The translations under genes and the position numbers were made by a program. Below are positions 17,998 through 26,708 of a stretch of DNA of 64,000 nt, in pieces. The notes beneath the pieces are model-generated. The model ran no database searches. It was given only the letters and a program-made list of their open reading frames with translations, and was not told the origin of the DNA. How positions within the stretch are numbered: the stretch's first letter is position 1; each line of letters begins with the position of its first letter. Source of the DNA: Caldifarciminota bacterium (GTDB lineage Bacteria > Hydrothermota > UBA3073 > NMUJ01); assembly GCA_021158725.1 (NCBI GenBank), contig JAGGUB010000044.1, positions 1 to 64,000 of the forward strand. Reading direction: 5' to 3'.

Positions 17998-18904
17998 TGG
18001 GCTATTCGTAGCAATTTTAATCCTTTTATATTTTGTAAGAACGAAAGAGTTTGAACGTTCCGCATTTTATATGGATACCCTGTGGGAGGTTAAAATTGTA
18101 TCACATGTGTATCCCAAACGCGCATTTAACCGAGTTTTCACCGTAATCGCACACATCGACTCAATAGCTAATGTATTCGGTGACGGTGAGCTCGCAAAAA
18201 TAAACAGTGGCCACCGTATGAAGGTTTCAAGCGAACTAAAGGAGATGCTGGAGGTTGGCATCAAAATGGGCAAGCTCAGCGGTGGTGCGTTCGATATAAC
18301 AATATATCCGTTGATGAAGTGTTGGCATTTCTTTCGCGATCGATATGTACCAACAGATAGCGAAATCTTAGCTGCATTACAGAGGGTGGATTACAGGAAG
18401 ATAGAATTTCGTCACGACACTTTGGTACTACCCGAGGGTTATGGTATAGACTTAGGTGGCCTCGCTAAAGGTTATGCAGTTGAATCCGCCATTAAAGTGC
18501 TTAAAGATATGGGGGTAAGGAGAGCCTTGGTAAACGGTGGTGGCGAAATAGGTGTAATCGGAAGCTGGAAAATAGGTATACGACATCCACGTCAACAGGA
18601 TGAGATCATCGATACATTCACACTTGTTGATGCATATGTGGCTACATCCGGTGATTACGAACGCTATTTTGTCAAAGATGGAAAATATTATCACCATATA
18701 CTGGATCCGAGGACAGGTTTGCCAGCCATGGAACTCGTCAGCGTAACAGTTGTCGATACCAGTGGCGTATGGGCGGACGCTATAGCGACCGCAGTATTCG
18801 TATTGGGTAAAGACAAAGGCAAGAAATTACTTCAACAACTTGGTATCACACGTTACTGGATATATACACGTGAGGAATTTCAAACCTCAGAGGCACCCAA
18901 ATAA
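17978..18904 (+). CDS. apbE: FAD:protein FMN transferase
   Basis: ApbE attaches FMN covalently to Thr/Ser of extracytoplasmic flavoproteins such as NqrC/RnfG. 308 residues from the chosen ATG. An N-terminal membrane anchor (about residues 3-20, IYSGLFVAILILLYFV) points to the outside of the inner membrane. Family motifs follow: the segment around SGGAFDITIYPL, DLGGLAKGYAV, ALVNGGGEI, ATSGDYERYF and the metal site WADAIATAVFVLG. The longer frame from 17897 is a run-in through the preceding gene. ATG 17978 overlaps it by 20 bases. No Nqr/Rnf target is in the window. Confidence 0.92.
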   Translation: MRRYIYSGLFVAILILLYFVRTKEFERSAFYMDTLWEVKIVSHVYPKRAFNRVFTVIAHIDSIANVFGDGELAKINSGHRMKVSSELKEMLEVGIKMGKLSGGAFDITIYPLMKCWHFFRDRYVPTDSEILAALQRVDYRKIEFRHDTLVLPEGYGIDLGGLAKGYAVESAIKVLKDMGVRRALVNGGGEIGVIGSWKIGIRHPRQQDEIIDTFTLVDAYVATSGDYERYFVKDGKYYHHILDPRTGLPAMELVSVTVVDTSGVWADAIATAVFVLGKDKGKKLLQQLGITRYWIYTREEFQTSEAPK

Positions 18905-18909
18905 CAGCA

Positions 18910-20097
18910 TCAGCCGACGAACATATCTATTACACGCATAAGTGTACCACTTACTAAAGGGACGGTGAAGTTGTCATCAACATTAAATGATAGCAATTCA
19001 GTAACCGCAGCACCTGTTGCACCAACACCCAGCAATAAAGGTGATATGTGTAACGTATTATAAAGTATATATGCACAGATGAGAGCACCACCCCAATATG
19101 CAAGTGTACCTTCCAAGGTTTTACCCCTTATTTTGTGACGTCCAAACATAAGCCCAAACAGCTTACCGAAGATATCACCAAATATGAGGTAAGTGAACGC
19201 AGCCACAGCTATGGGTTTAGGAAACACCAACAGTGTAATGAAGCCTGCCACAAGGAAGACGGTCATCGATGAAAACTTACGATACTCAGTACGCTTAAAA
19301 AGCAACTTAATACGTTCACTTAAGAACATGCTGGTACGTCGATGTACGAACCGCACAATATCCATTAGGATGAAAAATATTGCTACACAACCGATAAGCT
19401 GTAGTGCCATATGCTGCGTGTTACGCAGATAGATCACTATAAAAGTGAGTGCACCTGGTCGTGCAGCTACACGCCACCAGTGACGTTTGAGGGTTTCATC
19501 GGTTATTTTCACCAACCCACGCTTAACAGTATTATACACCCCAACCGCTATTATATAAGCGATAACGGTAAGAAGGAACGGATTATGTGGATCATGTTGT
19601 GCATGTGAAAACAGCATATAACAGAGTAGTGGTAAAACTATCATACTGACGAGTTCACCCTGTCGTGTGATGTAAGTGAAAATTGCAACCACAACGAATA
19701 GGAAACCCAACTCATACAGGGATAATACACCGCTTGTTAGGTAATGCACAAGATAATACAACATTATACCGGTAGCACAGGCAACACTCTGACCACCACG
19801 GAACCCAAGGTAAAACGGTAACACATGTCCCGCTATAGCAGCTAACCCACTAAGTTGTGCACAGACGAAGTTAGCTGTCAACCGCTGGCCGATGAGTATA
19901 GCCAACACCCCTTTGGATGCATCGTATATCGCAGTTGGTATAGCAGGTATTAAACCCAGCGTATGGTAAACATTGACCGTACCCGCATTACCCGTACCTA
20001 CACGACGTATGTCAAGATGATACAATCGTCCAAAGAAATACGCAGGTAGTATCGAACCCATAAGGTAACCTACAACTATGGAGATAACGTACACCAT
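18910..20097 (-). CDS. plsY: PlsY glycerol-3-phosphate acyltransferase fused to a dolichol/phytol-kinase-like domain
   Basis: 395 residues in two membrane domains. Residues 1 to about 200 match PlsY, which uses acyl-phosphate to acylate glycerol-3-phosphate: GSILPAYFFGRL, GTGNAGTVNVY and HVLPFYLGFRGGQSVA correspond to its three active-site loops. Residues about 205-395 resemble CTP-dependent polyprenol/diacylglycerol kinases (SEC59, VTE5, DGK1 group), with FGDIFGKLFGLMFGRHKIRGKT-like spacing and a second loop LEGTLAYWGGAL. PlsY proteins are normally about 200 residues, so this is a fusion. It ends five bases from convergent apbE. No Shine-Dalgarno is seen, and the promoter ends eight bases before the ATG. 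Confidence 0.85.
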   Translation of the reverse strand: MVYVISIVVGYLMGSILPAYFFGRLYHLDIRRVGTGNAGTVNVYHTLGLIPAIPTAIYDASKGVLAILIGQRLTANFVCAQLSGLAAIAGHVLPFYLGFRGGQSVACATGIMLYYLVHYLTSGVLSLYELGFLFVVVAIFTYITRQGELVSMIVLPLLCYMLFSHAQHDPHNPFLLTVIAYIIAVGVYNTVKRGLVKITDETLKRHWWRVAARPGALTFIVIYLRNTQHMALQLIGCVAIFFILMDIVRFVHRRTSMFLSERIKLLFKRTEYRKFSSMTVFLVAGFITLLVFPKPIAVAAFTYLIFGDIFGKLFGLMFGRHKIRGKTLEGTLAYWGGALICAYILYNTLHISPLLLGVGATGAAVTELLSFNVDDNFTVPLVSGTLMRVIDMFVG

Positions 20098-20105
20098 GCG
20101 TATAT

Positions 20106-20133
20106 AATCTATGCGAACCTGAGATTAAGTCAA
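20106..20133 (-). promoter_or_regulatory. Probable leaderless promoter for the PlsY fusion
   Basis: Minus-strand TTGACT (20128-20133), a 16-base spacer and TAGATT (20106-20111) lie eight bases before the ATG. The spacer is one base longer than in the other promoters. Confidence 0.45.
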
Positions 20134-20161
20134 AACCATTGATGAAGCGTTCCACCACCTA

Positions 20162-20188
20162 TTGACAACCTGTAGTTCGTTGTATCAT
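20162..20188 (+). promoter_or_regulatory. Promoter for the Thr-Tyr-Gly tRNA cluster and mutL
   Basis: TTGACA (20162-20167), 15 bases, then TATCAT (20183-20188). An overlapping CATAAT at 18-base spacing (20186-20191) is the alternative. The first tRNA begins at 20198, so the 5' leader is only a few bases. Confidence 0.6.
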
Positions 20189-20197
20189 AATAATTAA

Positions 20198-20269
20198 GCT
20201 GGTGTAGCTCAGTGGTAGAGCAGGTGATTTGTAATCACCAGGTCGGGGGTTCGAATCCCTCCACCAGCT
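20198..20269 (+). tRNA. tRNA-Thr (anticodon TGT)
   Basis: 72 bases, full cloverleaf: acceptor GCTGGTG/CACCAGC, anticodon stem GGTGA/TCACC with TGT, T loop TTCGAAT, discriminator T. CCA is not encoded. It is the first gene of a three-tRNA cluster. Confidence 0.95.
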
Positions 20270-20271
20270 TT

Positions 20272-20354
20272 GGGCGGGTACCCAAGTGGCCAAAGGGGGC
20301 AGACTGTAAATCTGCTGGCGTAAGCCTTCGGGGGTTCGAATCCTCCCCCGCCCA
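20272..20354 (+). tRNA. tRNA-Tyr (anticodon GTA)
   Basis: 83 bases with the long variable arm expected of bacterial tRNA-Tyr. Acceptor GGGCGGG/CCCGCCC, anticodon stem GCAGA/TCTGC with GTA, variable stem around GCGTAAGCC, discriminator A. Two bases separate it from tRNA-Thr and one from tRNA-Gly. Confidence 0.95.
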
Positions 20355-20355
20355 T

Positions 20356-20429
20356 GCGGGAGTAGCTCAGCTTGGTAGAGCAGCGGCCTTCCAAGCCGCT
20401 GGTCGCGGGTTCGAGTCCCGTCTCCCGCT
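20356..20429 (+). tRNA. tRNA-Gly (anticodon TCC)
   Basis: 74 bases, acceptor GCGGGAG/CTCCCGC, anticodon stem GCGGC/GCCGC with TCC, T loop TTCGAGT, discriminator T, no encoded CCA. The mutL ATG begins six bases after its last base. Confidence 0.95.
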
Positions 20430-20434
20430 ATGTT

Positions 20435-22021
20435 ATGGAACGTAAACCCATCATCCCACTACGTGAAGATGTTATCCACAAAATAGCTGCCGGTGAGGTG
20501 ATTGAGCGTCCCGCTTCATGTGTTAAGGAGTTGGTCGAAAATTCAATAGATGCAGAAGCTACACATATTACAGTACGTGTGAAGGGTGGTGGTATAGATT
20601 TTATCGAAGTAATAGATAACGGGTATGGTATACCAGCCGATCAGGTAGAGCTGGCGATTGAACCACATACTACCAGCAAAATAAATGATATAAGTGATCT
20701 GGATAACCTCACATCACTCGGCTTCCGTGGTGAAGCGCTTGCCAGCATACGTAGGGTAGCGGATATGGAGATAATCACACGTGCACGTGAAGAACCCATA
20801 GGTACATACTTGCGGGTGGATAACACCCGTATTGTCGATAAACGTCAAATAGCCCGTAACGTAGGTACAACTGTAAAGGTTTATCGGCTTTTCGAACGTA
20901 TACCTGCAAGACGTAAATTCCTGAAATCCAAGCGCACAGAGTTTAGCCACATACTGGATAAAATCTACAACTATGCGATCGCATACCCTGAAATAGGGTT
21001 TAAACTTGTGCACGATGATGAAGTGGTGCTCGACCTCATGGCGGATGAGCTTGAGGCACGGTTGACAAACCTATTAGGTGAGGAATTCATGTCACACCTG
21101 GAGTCGTTCGAGGTCTCTGCACCTAATATACTTGTTTGGGGTTACGTATCACGACCGGAGATGCTGGACACACATCCGGAAGAGTTCATATTTGTCAACC
21201 GCCGCCCGGTTAGAAGTCACATCATACGTAAAGCTGTACAGGATGCGTATGGGTTAGATGATAAATCCAAACACCCATCATTCGTGATATTCATAGAGTT
21301 AGACCCCACCATGATCGATGTAAACATACACCCACGTAAGGATGAGGTACGATTCAGTGATGAGCGATCCCTTTACAACTTTATTGTTGACGGTATACGC
21401 AATAAGTTACGTATAAAGTTGGTGAAAGGGTTCGCTCGTCCAGCAGCTACTGGTGAGGAGGAGCTCACACTCGAAGGTACCAGGTTCTGGCAACTACATA
21501 ACTCGTATATATTTGCACAAACAAAACAGGGGCTCATCATAGTGGACCAACATGCAGCCCACGAACGGATAATATACGAACAGTTACTCAAAAGTAAGCC
21601 AACCTCACGGCGGTTAATGTTCCCTGTAGTGGCTAACCTTACACCACGTGAATATGAGGTATATAAAGCAACGAATGATCTGCTTACAAAGTTTGGCTTC
21701 GATATAGAGGAGTTCGGTCACCACACCGTTAAGATAACAGCTGTACCTGGAGCGTTTGAAGATTTCGATACCCGCACATTCAAGGAGATGTTGTTAGAAC
21801 TCGATAAAGAAGGTAAACTTAAGCGTGACATCGAAATCGTTGGCAAAACCATCGCATGTAAGGCAGCAACTAAGGCCAAACAGGAGCTAACTTCTGAGGA
21901 GATGAATGCGCTCATCGATCGCCTATTTGCAACACAGAATCCTTTCTTCTGTCCACATGGTAGGCCCACCTTGATACGGATAACACTTAAAGAGTTGGCA
22001 AAACGGTTCGCACGTCGATGA
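20435..22021 (+). CDS. mutL: DNA mismatch repair protein MutL with endonuclease motif
   Basis: MutL links mismatch recognition by MutS to strand nicking. 528 residues. The N-terminal GHKL ATPase has VIERPASCVKELVENSIDA, DNGYGI and LGFRGEALASI. The C-terminal dimerisation domain contains the metal-dependent nuclease motif DQHAAHERIIYE at 371-382 (DQHAx2Ex4E) and CPHGRP near residue 506, so this is the nicking type found where MutH is absent. ATG 20435 corresponds to the usual N-terminus (ERKPIIPLREDVIHKIAAGEV); the frame upstream is a read-through of tRNA-Gly. There is no Shine-Dalgarno. RNase Z cleavage of tRNA-Gly would leave a five-base leader. Confidence 0.96.
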   Translation: MERKPIIPLREDVIHKIAAGEVIERPASCVKELVENSIDAEATHITVRVKGGGIDFIEVIDNGYGIPADQVELAIEPHTTSKINDISDLDNLTSLGFRGEALASIRRVADMEIITRAREEPIGTYLRVDNTRIVDKRQIARNVGTTVKVYRLFERIPARRKFLKSKRTEFSHILDKIYNYAIAYPEIGFKLVHDDEVVLDLMADELEARLTNLLGEEFMSHLESFEVSAPNILVWGYVSRPEMLDTHPEEFIFVNRRPVRSHIIRKAVQDAYGLDDKSKHPSFVIFIELDPTMIDVNIHPRKDEVRFSDERSLYNFIVDGIRNKLRIKLVKGFARPAATGEEELTLEGTRFWQLHNSYIFAQTKQGLIIVDQHAAHERIIYEQLLKSKPTSRRLMFPVVANLTPREYEVYKATNDLLTKFGFDIEEFGHHTVKITAVPGAFEDFDTRTFKEMLLELDKEGKLKRDIEIVGKTIACKAATKAKQELTSEEMNALIDRLFATQNPFFCPHGRPTLIRITLKELAKRFARR

Positions 22022-22032
22022 CCAATAAGTGA

Positions 22033-22059
22033 TTGACAAACCATCTTTAACCCTAAATT
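22033..22059 (+). promoter_or_regulatory. Leaderless promoter for the nucleoside-kinase-like gene
   Basis: TTGACA (22033-22038), 15 bases, TAAATT (22054-22059), then six bases to the GTG start at 22066. Confidence 0.55.
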
Positions 22060-22065
22060 TGGTAA

Positions 22066-23688
22066 GTGAGACTCGACACCCCATACAAAAGGGTACGTGA
22101 TATGCTCAAGAATCGGATAAGTGATAAGGATTCATACCCCGTAGTGGGTGCACTCGTAGACAATCAGCTCACAGGGTTAGATGAGCTGATACGTACAGAT
22201 GCAAAGGTTGAACCCGTGACAATTATATCACCAGAAGGTAAACGCATATTTGAACGCAGCCTGGCGTTTCTCCTACATATAGTGGTGAATAAGCTCATAC
22301 CAAAAGGGGTATTGAAGGTCAAATACGCATATGGTGAAGCTATATACTGTGAAATCGATGGTATGAAGGTAGACGATGAGCTACTGAATCGGATTAAACG
22401 TGAGCTCAACGCCATTATCAAACACAATAAACCGATCGAACGTATCAACCTCACAAAAGAAGAGGCGATCGCATTACTTAGAGTTAGCCATCGTTATGAT
22501 CAGATCAAACTTATCAAGTATTTGCCGTTCCAAATGATACCACTATACAAGTGTATGGATTGTTACTCTTACTTCTATGAACCGCTTGTACCAAGTACTG
22601 GCTATCTCAAGGTATACGAGCTCAGAAAATATGGACCCGGTTTTTTGATAATACCACCGGATGCATCTAATCCTTATAGATTAGCAACTGTTGGTGAACA
22701 ACCGAAGCTATTCAAAGCGTTTGCCAACGCCAAAGAAGAAGCTGAGATATTGAAAGTCGAAACCGTAGGTGAGCTAAACGAAGTGATCGCCTCGGGCAAG
22801 ATATCAGATTTCATAAAAGTACAGGAAGCGTTACATGAACGTAGGTTGATAGAGATTGCAGATATGATCACAAAGAATAGGGATAGGATCAAACTCGTAC
22901 TCGTGGCAGGACCCTCTTCTTCGGGTAAGACCACATTTTCGAAACTACTTTATGTACACCTAATGGCTAACGGGGTAAAACCTGTCACAGTATCGCTGGA
23001 CGACTATTTCGTCGACCGTGATAAGACGCCACTCGATGAGGAAGGTAACCCAGATTATGACTGTATCGAAGCAGTCGACGTAAAGCTATTCAATACGCAG
23101 CTTCAAAAGCTGTTAAACAATGAGACGGTGGAACTACCGAAGTTCGACTTCCGTATCGGCAAACGTCGTCCCTCTGGTAGATACGTGAAACTCGACAAAG
23201 GTACATTACTTATTGTTGAAGGTATGCATGCACTCAACCCAATAATTGCTGCTGATGTATCAGAACATATGAAGTTGAAGATCTACGTAAGTGCACTCAC
23301 ACAGATAAACATGGATAACACTACACGGTTATCGACACGTGATACACGGTTATTGCGTAGGTTAGTACGTGATAACCTATTCCGTGGACATACTGCATTG
23401 CAAACACTTAGGTTATGGCCATCCGTGGTACGAGGCGAAGAACGCTATGTGTTCCCGTTCCAGGAGAAGGCTGATGTAATGTTCAACTCAGCTTCACTAT
23501 ATGAGCTGGCAGTATTGAAAGGTTACGCTGAACCTATCCTACGTGGTATCGATAGCAGTCAACCCGAGTACAAAGATGCGATCCGATTATTAGCATTTTT
23601 GTCACATTTCATGGGTATAATGCCAGATGAGATACCCCCAACTTCTATTATACGTGAGTTCATAGGAGGTAGTAGCTTCCGATACTGA
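22066..23688 (+). CDS. Uridine/phosphoribulokinase-type P-loop kinase with ThrRS-like N-terminal domains
   Basis: 540 residues. The N-terminal about 220 residues resemble the TGS/SAD-like region of threonyl-tRNA synthetases (YPVVGALVDNQLTGL near the start, a TPEGK-like loop, then the zinc-site-like region). A uridine-kinase family P-loop domain follows: GPSSSGKT at residues 282-289, SLDDYFVDRDKTP and a late IVEGMHALNP. This two-domain architecture is a known bacterial uridine kinase-like family of uncertain substrate. GTG 22066 is supported by a promoter ending six bases earlier and by the need to keep the N-terminal domain. It begins an operon with a symporter and namZ. Confidence 0.88.
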   Translation: MRLDTPYKRVRDMLKNRISDKDSYPVVGALVDNQLTGLDELIRTDAKVEPVTIISPEGKRIFERSLAFLLHIVVNKLIPKGVLKVKYAYGEAIYCEIDGMKVDDELLNRIKRELNAIIKHNKPIERINLTKEEAIALLRVSHRYDQIKLIKYLPFQMIPLYKCMDCYSYFYEPLVPSTGYLKVYELRKYGPGFLIIPPDASNPYRLATVGEQPKLFKAFANAKEEAEILKVETVGELNEVIASGKISDFIKVQEALHERRLIEIADMITKNRDRIKLVLVAGPSSSGKTTFSKLLYVHLMANGVKPVTVSLDDYFVDRDKTPLDEEGNPDYDCIEAVDVKLFNTQLQKLLNNETVELPKFDFRIGKRRPSGRYVKLDKGTLLIVEGMHALNPIIAADVSEHMKLKIYVSALTQINMDNTTRLSTRDTRLLRRLVRDNLFRGHTALQTLRLWPSVVRGEERYVFPFQEKADVMFNSASLYELAVLKGYAEPILRGIDSSQPEYKDAIRLLAFLSHFMGIMPDEIPPTSIIREFIGGSSFRY

Positions 23689-23695
23689 TGCTGTG

Positions 23696-25147
23696 ATGCA
23701 TTTATCAATAATAGATGCAACAGTGTTGGTGGTTTACTTCCTTGTGATCGCGACATTGGGTTATTCCCTTGGCCGCAAAGAGAAGGACATCGATGGCTTC
23801 TTTGTCGCCAACCGTCGCATGCCATGGGGTGCAGTATGTTTATCCATACTGGCGACAGAGGCAAGTGCACTCACATTTATCGGTGTACCAGCAGATGCAT
23901 ACAGAGCTAACTACACATATCTACAGTTTGCGTTTGGTTCACTTGTAGGGAGATTACTCATCGCATACCTGTTGATGCCAGCCTTCTACCGTGGTAAGGT
24001 GATAACGGTGTATCAATACCTTTATCAAAGGTTTGGCGCAGCTACCCGTAACACAGCCACCCTACTGTTTTTTGTCACGAGGTTGCTGGCCAGCGGGGTA
24101 CGATTGTTGGCAGCCTCTATCGCTGTGTCCGTGGTTACGGGTTGGCCACTAATGTGGGCAATCGTTCTAATGGCCTGTATTGCTATGCTCTACACGATGT
24201 TTGGTGGTATCAAAGCAGTAATATGGACAGACGTCATCCAAATAATAGTGTTTTTGGGTGGTGCATGGTTGGTGATATATTACCTCCTATCTAATATACC
24301 AGGTGGCTGGCAAACTGTCACCACTATAGCAGGTAAGTTGGGTAAGTTCAAAGTGTTCGACTTACGGCCAGCATTCGACAACCCACGCTGGTTGGTTGCA
24401 GGTGTAGTTAATGGATGTTTCCAAACATTTGCTGCACTTGGTACAGATCAGGATCTCACTCAACGGATGCTCACATGCCGACACGTACGTGATAGCCAGC
24501 GTGCACTTATTATGACCGGTATCATCGATTTCCCTGTAGTTGTAACGTTTTTGATGATCGGCACATTACTATATGTGTTTTACCAGAAATTCCCGGATCC
24601 TGGGTTACCAGCCAATACAGACCATATCTTCCCATATTTCATAGTGACACAGTTACCGGTTGGTATGCGTGGATTACTGATAGCGGCCGTATTTGCAGCC
24701 GCCATGTCGAGCCTCGATTCAGCACTTGGTGCACTCACCTCCAGCGCTATAGTGGATGTATATCAACCCTATATCAAGAAACATGCATCCGAACGTCATT
24801 ATCTAATGGTCTCACGTATCACAGTGATCATATTCTGCTTGATACTCATCGGTATCGCTATGATGTGTCGCAATGTGGAGCAAATATTATGGTTGGGGTT
24901 CAAGATAGGTGTATTCACATATGGTGCATTATTGGGTGTATTTCTACTGGGTGTGCTCGTAAAACGTGGTTCCGACATCGGTAATATGATCGCGATGTTA
25001 TCGAGCATAGTGATAGTATCGATCTTATTTGTATCACAACAACGTATAGGGGTGGCATGGCCATGGCTGATAGTTATAGGTGCGGTTTGGACGTTTGCTG
25101 TGGGATTACTGTTTAAACCCAAACATAGAGTAACCCACAATGCTTAA
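23696..25147 (+). CDS. Sodium:solute symporter (SSS family)
   Basis: 483 residues with about 13 hydrophobic spans, a Na+-coupled transporter of the inner membrane. Family features include the early GFFVANRRMPWGAVCLSI segment followed by ATEASALTFIGVPADAY, and the mid-protein AAVFAAAMSSLDSALGALTS motif. Substrate cannot be deduced from sequence. Position is between a nucleoside-kinase-like gene and namZ. This suggests uptake of a sugar or nucleoside, perhaps a peptidoglycan breakdown product (inference). The ATG at 23696 is preferred over GTG 23693. Confidence 0.92.
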   Translation: MHLSIIDATVLVVYFLVIATLGYSLGRKEKDIDGFFVANRRMPWGAVCLSILATEASALTFIGVPADAYRANYTYLQFAFGSLVGRLLIAYLLMPAFYRGKVITVYQYLYQRFGAATRNTATLLFFVTRLLASGVRLLAASIAVSVVTGWPLMWAIVLMACIAMLYTMFGGIKAVIWTDVIQIIVFLGGAWLVIYYLLSNIPGGWQTVTTIAGKLGKFKVFDLRPAFDNPRWLVAGVVNGCFQTFAALGTDQDLTQRMLTCRHVRDSQRALIMTGIIDFPVVVTFLMIGTLLYVFYQKFPDPGLPANTDHIFPYFIVTQLPVGMRGLLIAAVFAAAMSSLDSALGALTSSAIVDVYQPYIKKHASERHYLMVSRITVIIFCLILIGIAMMCRNVEQILWLGFKIGVFTYGALLGVFLLGVLVKRGSDIGNMIAMLSSIVIVSILFVSQQRIGVAWPWLIVIGAVWTFAVGLLFKPKHRVTHNA

Positions 25148-25196
25148 CGTATTAATACCCTTGATATGGTGTATTCTAAGCGTAACCGGAGGTAAC

Positions 25197-26372
25197 ATGC
25201 ATAAGGTACCAAAAGTTAAGCTGGGTATCGATGTGCTACTCGAGGAGAAGCTTGACCTGATTCGTGGCAAACGGGTTGGCTTGATAGCAAACCAAACGAG
25301 TGTCAACAGCAAGCTTGAGTCAACTATCGACCTGCTTTACCGACACCCTGATGTGGAGCTGGTGGCACTGTTTGCACCCGAACACGGTATAAGGGGTGAA
25401 CTACCAGCAGGTACAAAGGTTAGGGATTACATAGACGAAATCACGGGGTTACCCGTCTACAGCCTATATGGTGATAGGATGAAACCCACAAAGGAGATGT
25501 TAAAAAATATAGATATCTTGATATTTGATATACAGGATGTGGGCTCACGTGCGTACACATATGTGTACACGATGGAGCTTGCAATGGAGGCAGCACATGA
25601 TGCTGGTATAGAGTTTATGGTACTCGATAGACCTAACCCGCTTGGTGGCATAAATGTTGAAGGTACGTTACCGGAGATACGTGATGATAGGTTCCCTGCA
25701 TATAATGTGTTGCCCATTGTCCATGGCATGACTATTGGTGAGCTTGCACTCTACTTTAACGATGTGCTCAACATAGGGGTGAAACTCATCGTGGTACCGA
25801 TGAAAGGATGGTCCCGCGATATGCTGTGGGAAGATACGGGATTAGAATGGGTATTAACCTCACCCCATATCCCTACACCTGATGCGGCACTCTGTTACGC
25901 AGGTACGGGGTTGTTGGGTGAAATCAAAAACCTGAGCGAAGGTGTGGGTTACACTAAGCCGTTCGAGATAGTCGGTGCACCCTGGATAGATGCAACCTCA
26001 TTGGCAGATGAACTCAACTCACGTAACCTACCCGGCGTATATTTTAGACCAATACACTACAAACCTTTTTATTTCCGTTATGTAGGTGAAGTGTGTGAGG
26101 GTGTGGAGCTACACCTTACAGATAAACATGCATTCAAACCCGTAGCCACCGCTATACATATACTTGAGGCAATCAACAAACTTTATCGAGGGAGATTGGA
26201 CTTTGAACATTCGCCGGGCTTCAACTGGGCAGTAGGTGGTACATACTTAGTGGATGCGATAATGGCAGGTAAATCTGCCTCTGAGATATTGAAAGAATGG
26301 TATGCATTACCTGAAGCACGCGAGAGGTTAGCAACCTTCATGCGATTAAGGGAACGCTATTTACTTTATTAG
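25197..26372 (+). CDS. namZ: Exo-beta-N-acetylmuramidase NamZ-like protein (DUF1343)
   Basis: NamZ releases MurNAc from the non-reducing end of peptidoglycan fragments. About 391 residues, with the family segments GKRVGLIANQTSV, LFAPEHGIRGE, FDIQDVGSRAYTYVYTM, VLDRPNPLGG and SPHIPTPD. The DUF1343 family spans the whole length. I place the start at 25197 because GGAGG lies exactly four bases upstream, the rule for this genome. The longer frame from ATG 25140 would add a short hydrophobic N-terminus (a weak signal peptide without basic residues) and overlap the symporter. So whether it is secreted is open. Confidence 0.87.
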   Translation: MHKVPKVKLGIDVLLEEKLDLIRGKRVGLIANQTSVNSKLESTIDLLYRHPDVELVALFAPEHGIRGELPAGTKVRDYIDEITGLPVYSLYGDRMKPTKEMLKNIDILIFDIQDVGSRAYTYVYTMELAMEAAHDAGIEFMVLDRPNPLGGINVEGTLPEIRDDRFPAYNVLPIVHGMTIGELALYFNDVLNIGVKLIVVPMKGWSRDMLWEDTGLEWVLTSPHIPTPDAALCYAGTGLLGEIKNLSEGVGYTKPFEIVGAPWIDATSLADELNSRNLPGVYFRPIHYKPFYFRYVGEVCEGVELHLTDKHAFKPVATAIHILEAINKLYRGRLDFEHSPGFNWAVGGTYLVDAIMAGKSASEILKEWYALPEARERLATFMRLRERYLLY

Positions 26373-26413
26373 TTATCTGAAGGCATCGCTTCGAATGTGA
26401 ATGAGGTTGACGA

Positions 26414-26440
26414 TTGACATTTTATCCGTAAGCATAAAAT
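26414..26440 (+). promoter_or_regulatory. Promoter for acpP-fabF operon
   Basis: TTGACA (26414-26419), 15 bases, TAAAAT (26435-26440), followed by a leader with GGAGG four bases before the ATG. Confidence 0.6.
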
Positions 26441-26458
26441 TGATGAAAAGGAGGCGAC

Positions 26459-26701
26459 ATGACACGCGACGAGATCAAGCAGAAGGTAGTGGATATTATC
26501 ATCGAGAAGTTAGGGGTTGACCCAAGTGCAGTAACTGAGGATGCACATTTCATAAAAGATCTGGGAGCTGACTCACTGGATACGGTTGAGCTGCTGATGG
26601 GTGTGGAGGAGACATTCAATATCGAGATACCAGACGAAGAAGCTGGTAAGCTTGAAACCGTGGGCAAGGTTATAGATTATCTTGCCCAGAAGCTCTCCTA
26701 A
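26459..26701 (+). CDS. acpP: Acyl carrier protein
   Basis: Carries growing fatty-acyl chains on 4'-phosphopantetheine. 80 residues, highly acidic, with the attachment site DSL at Ser39 (GADSLDTVELLM). A typical FIKDLGADSL context and the helix-III segment EIPDEEAGKLETVG follow. GGAGG is four bases before the ATG. It is directly followed by fabF, the standard bacterial order. Confidence 0.98.
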   Translation: MTRDEIKQKVVDIIIEKLGVDPSAVTEDAHFIKDLGADSLDTVELLMGVEETFNIEIPDEEAGKLETVGKVIDYLAQKLS

Positions 26702-26708
26702 AGGTACA

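Noticed and set aside
20372..20434. Upstream extension of mutL through tRNA-Gly
   Set aside because: The first 21 codons translate tRNA sequence; MutL homology begins at ATG 20435.
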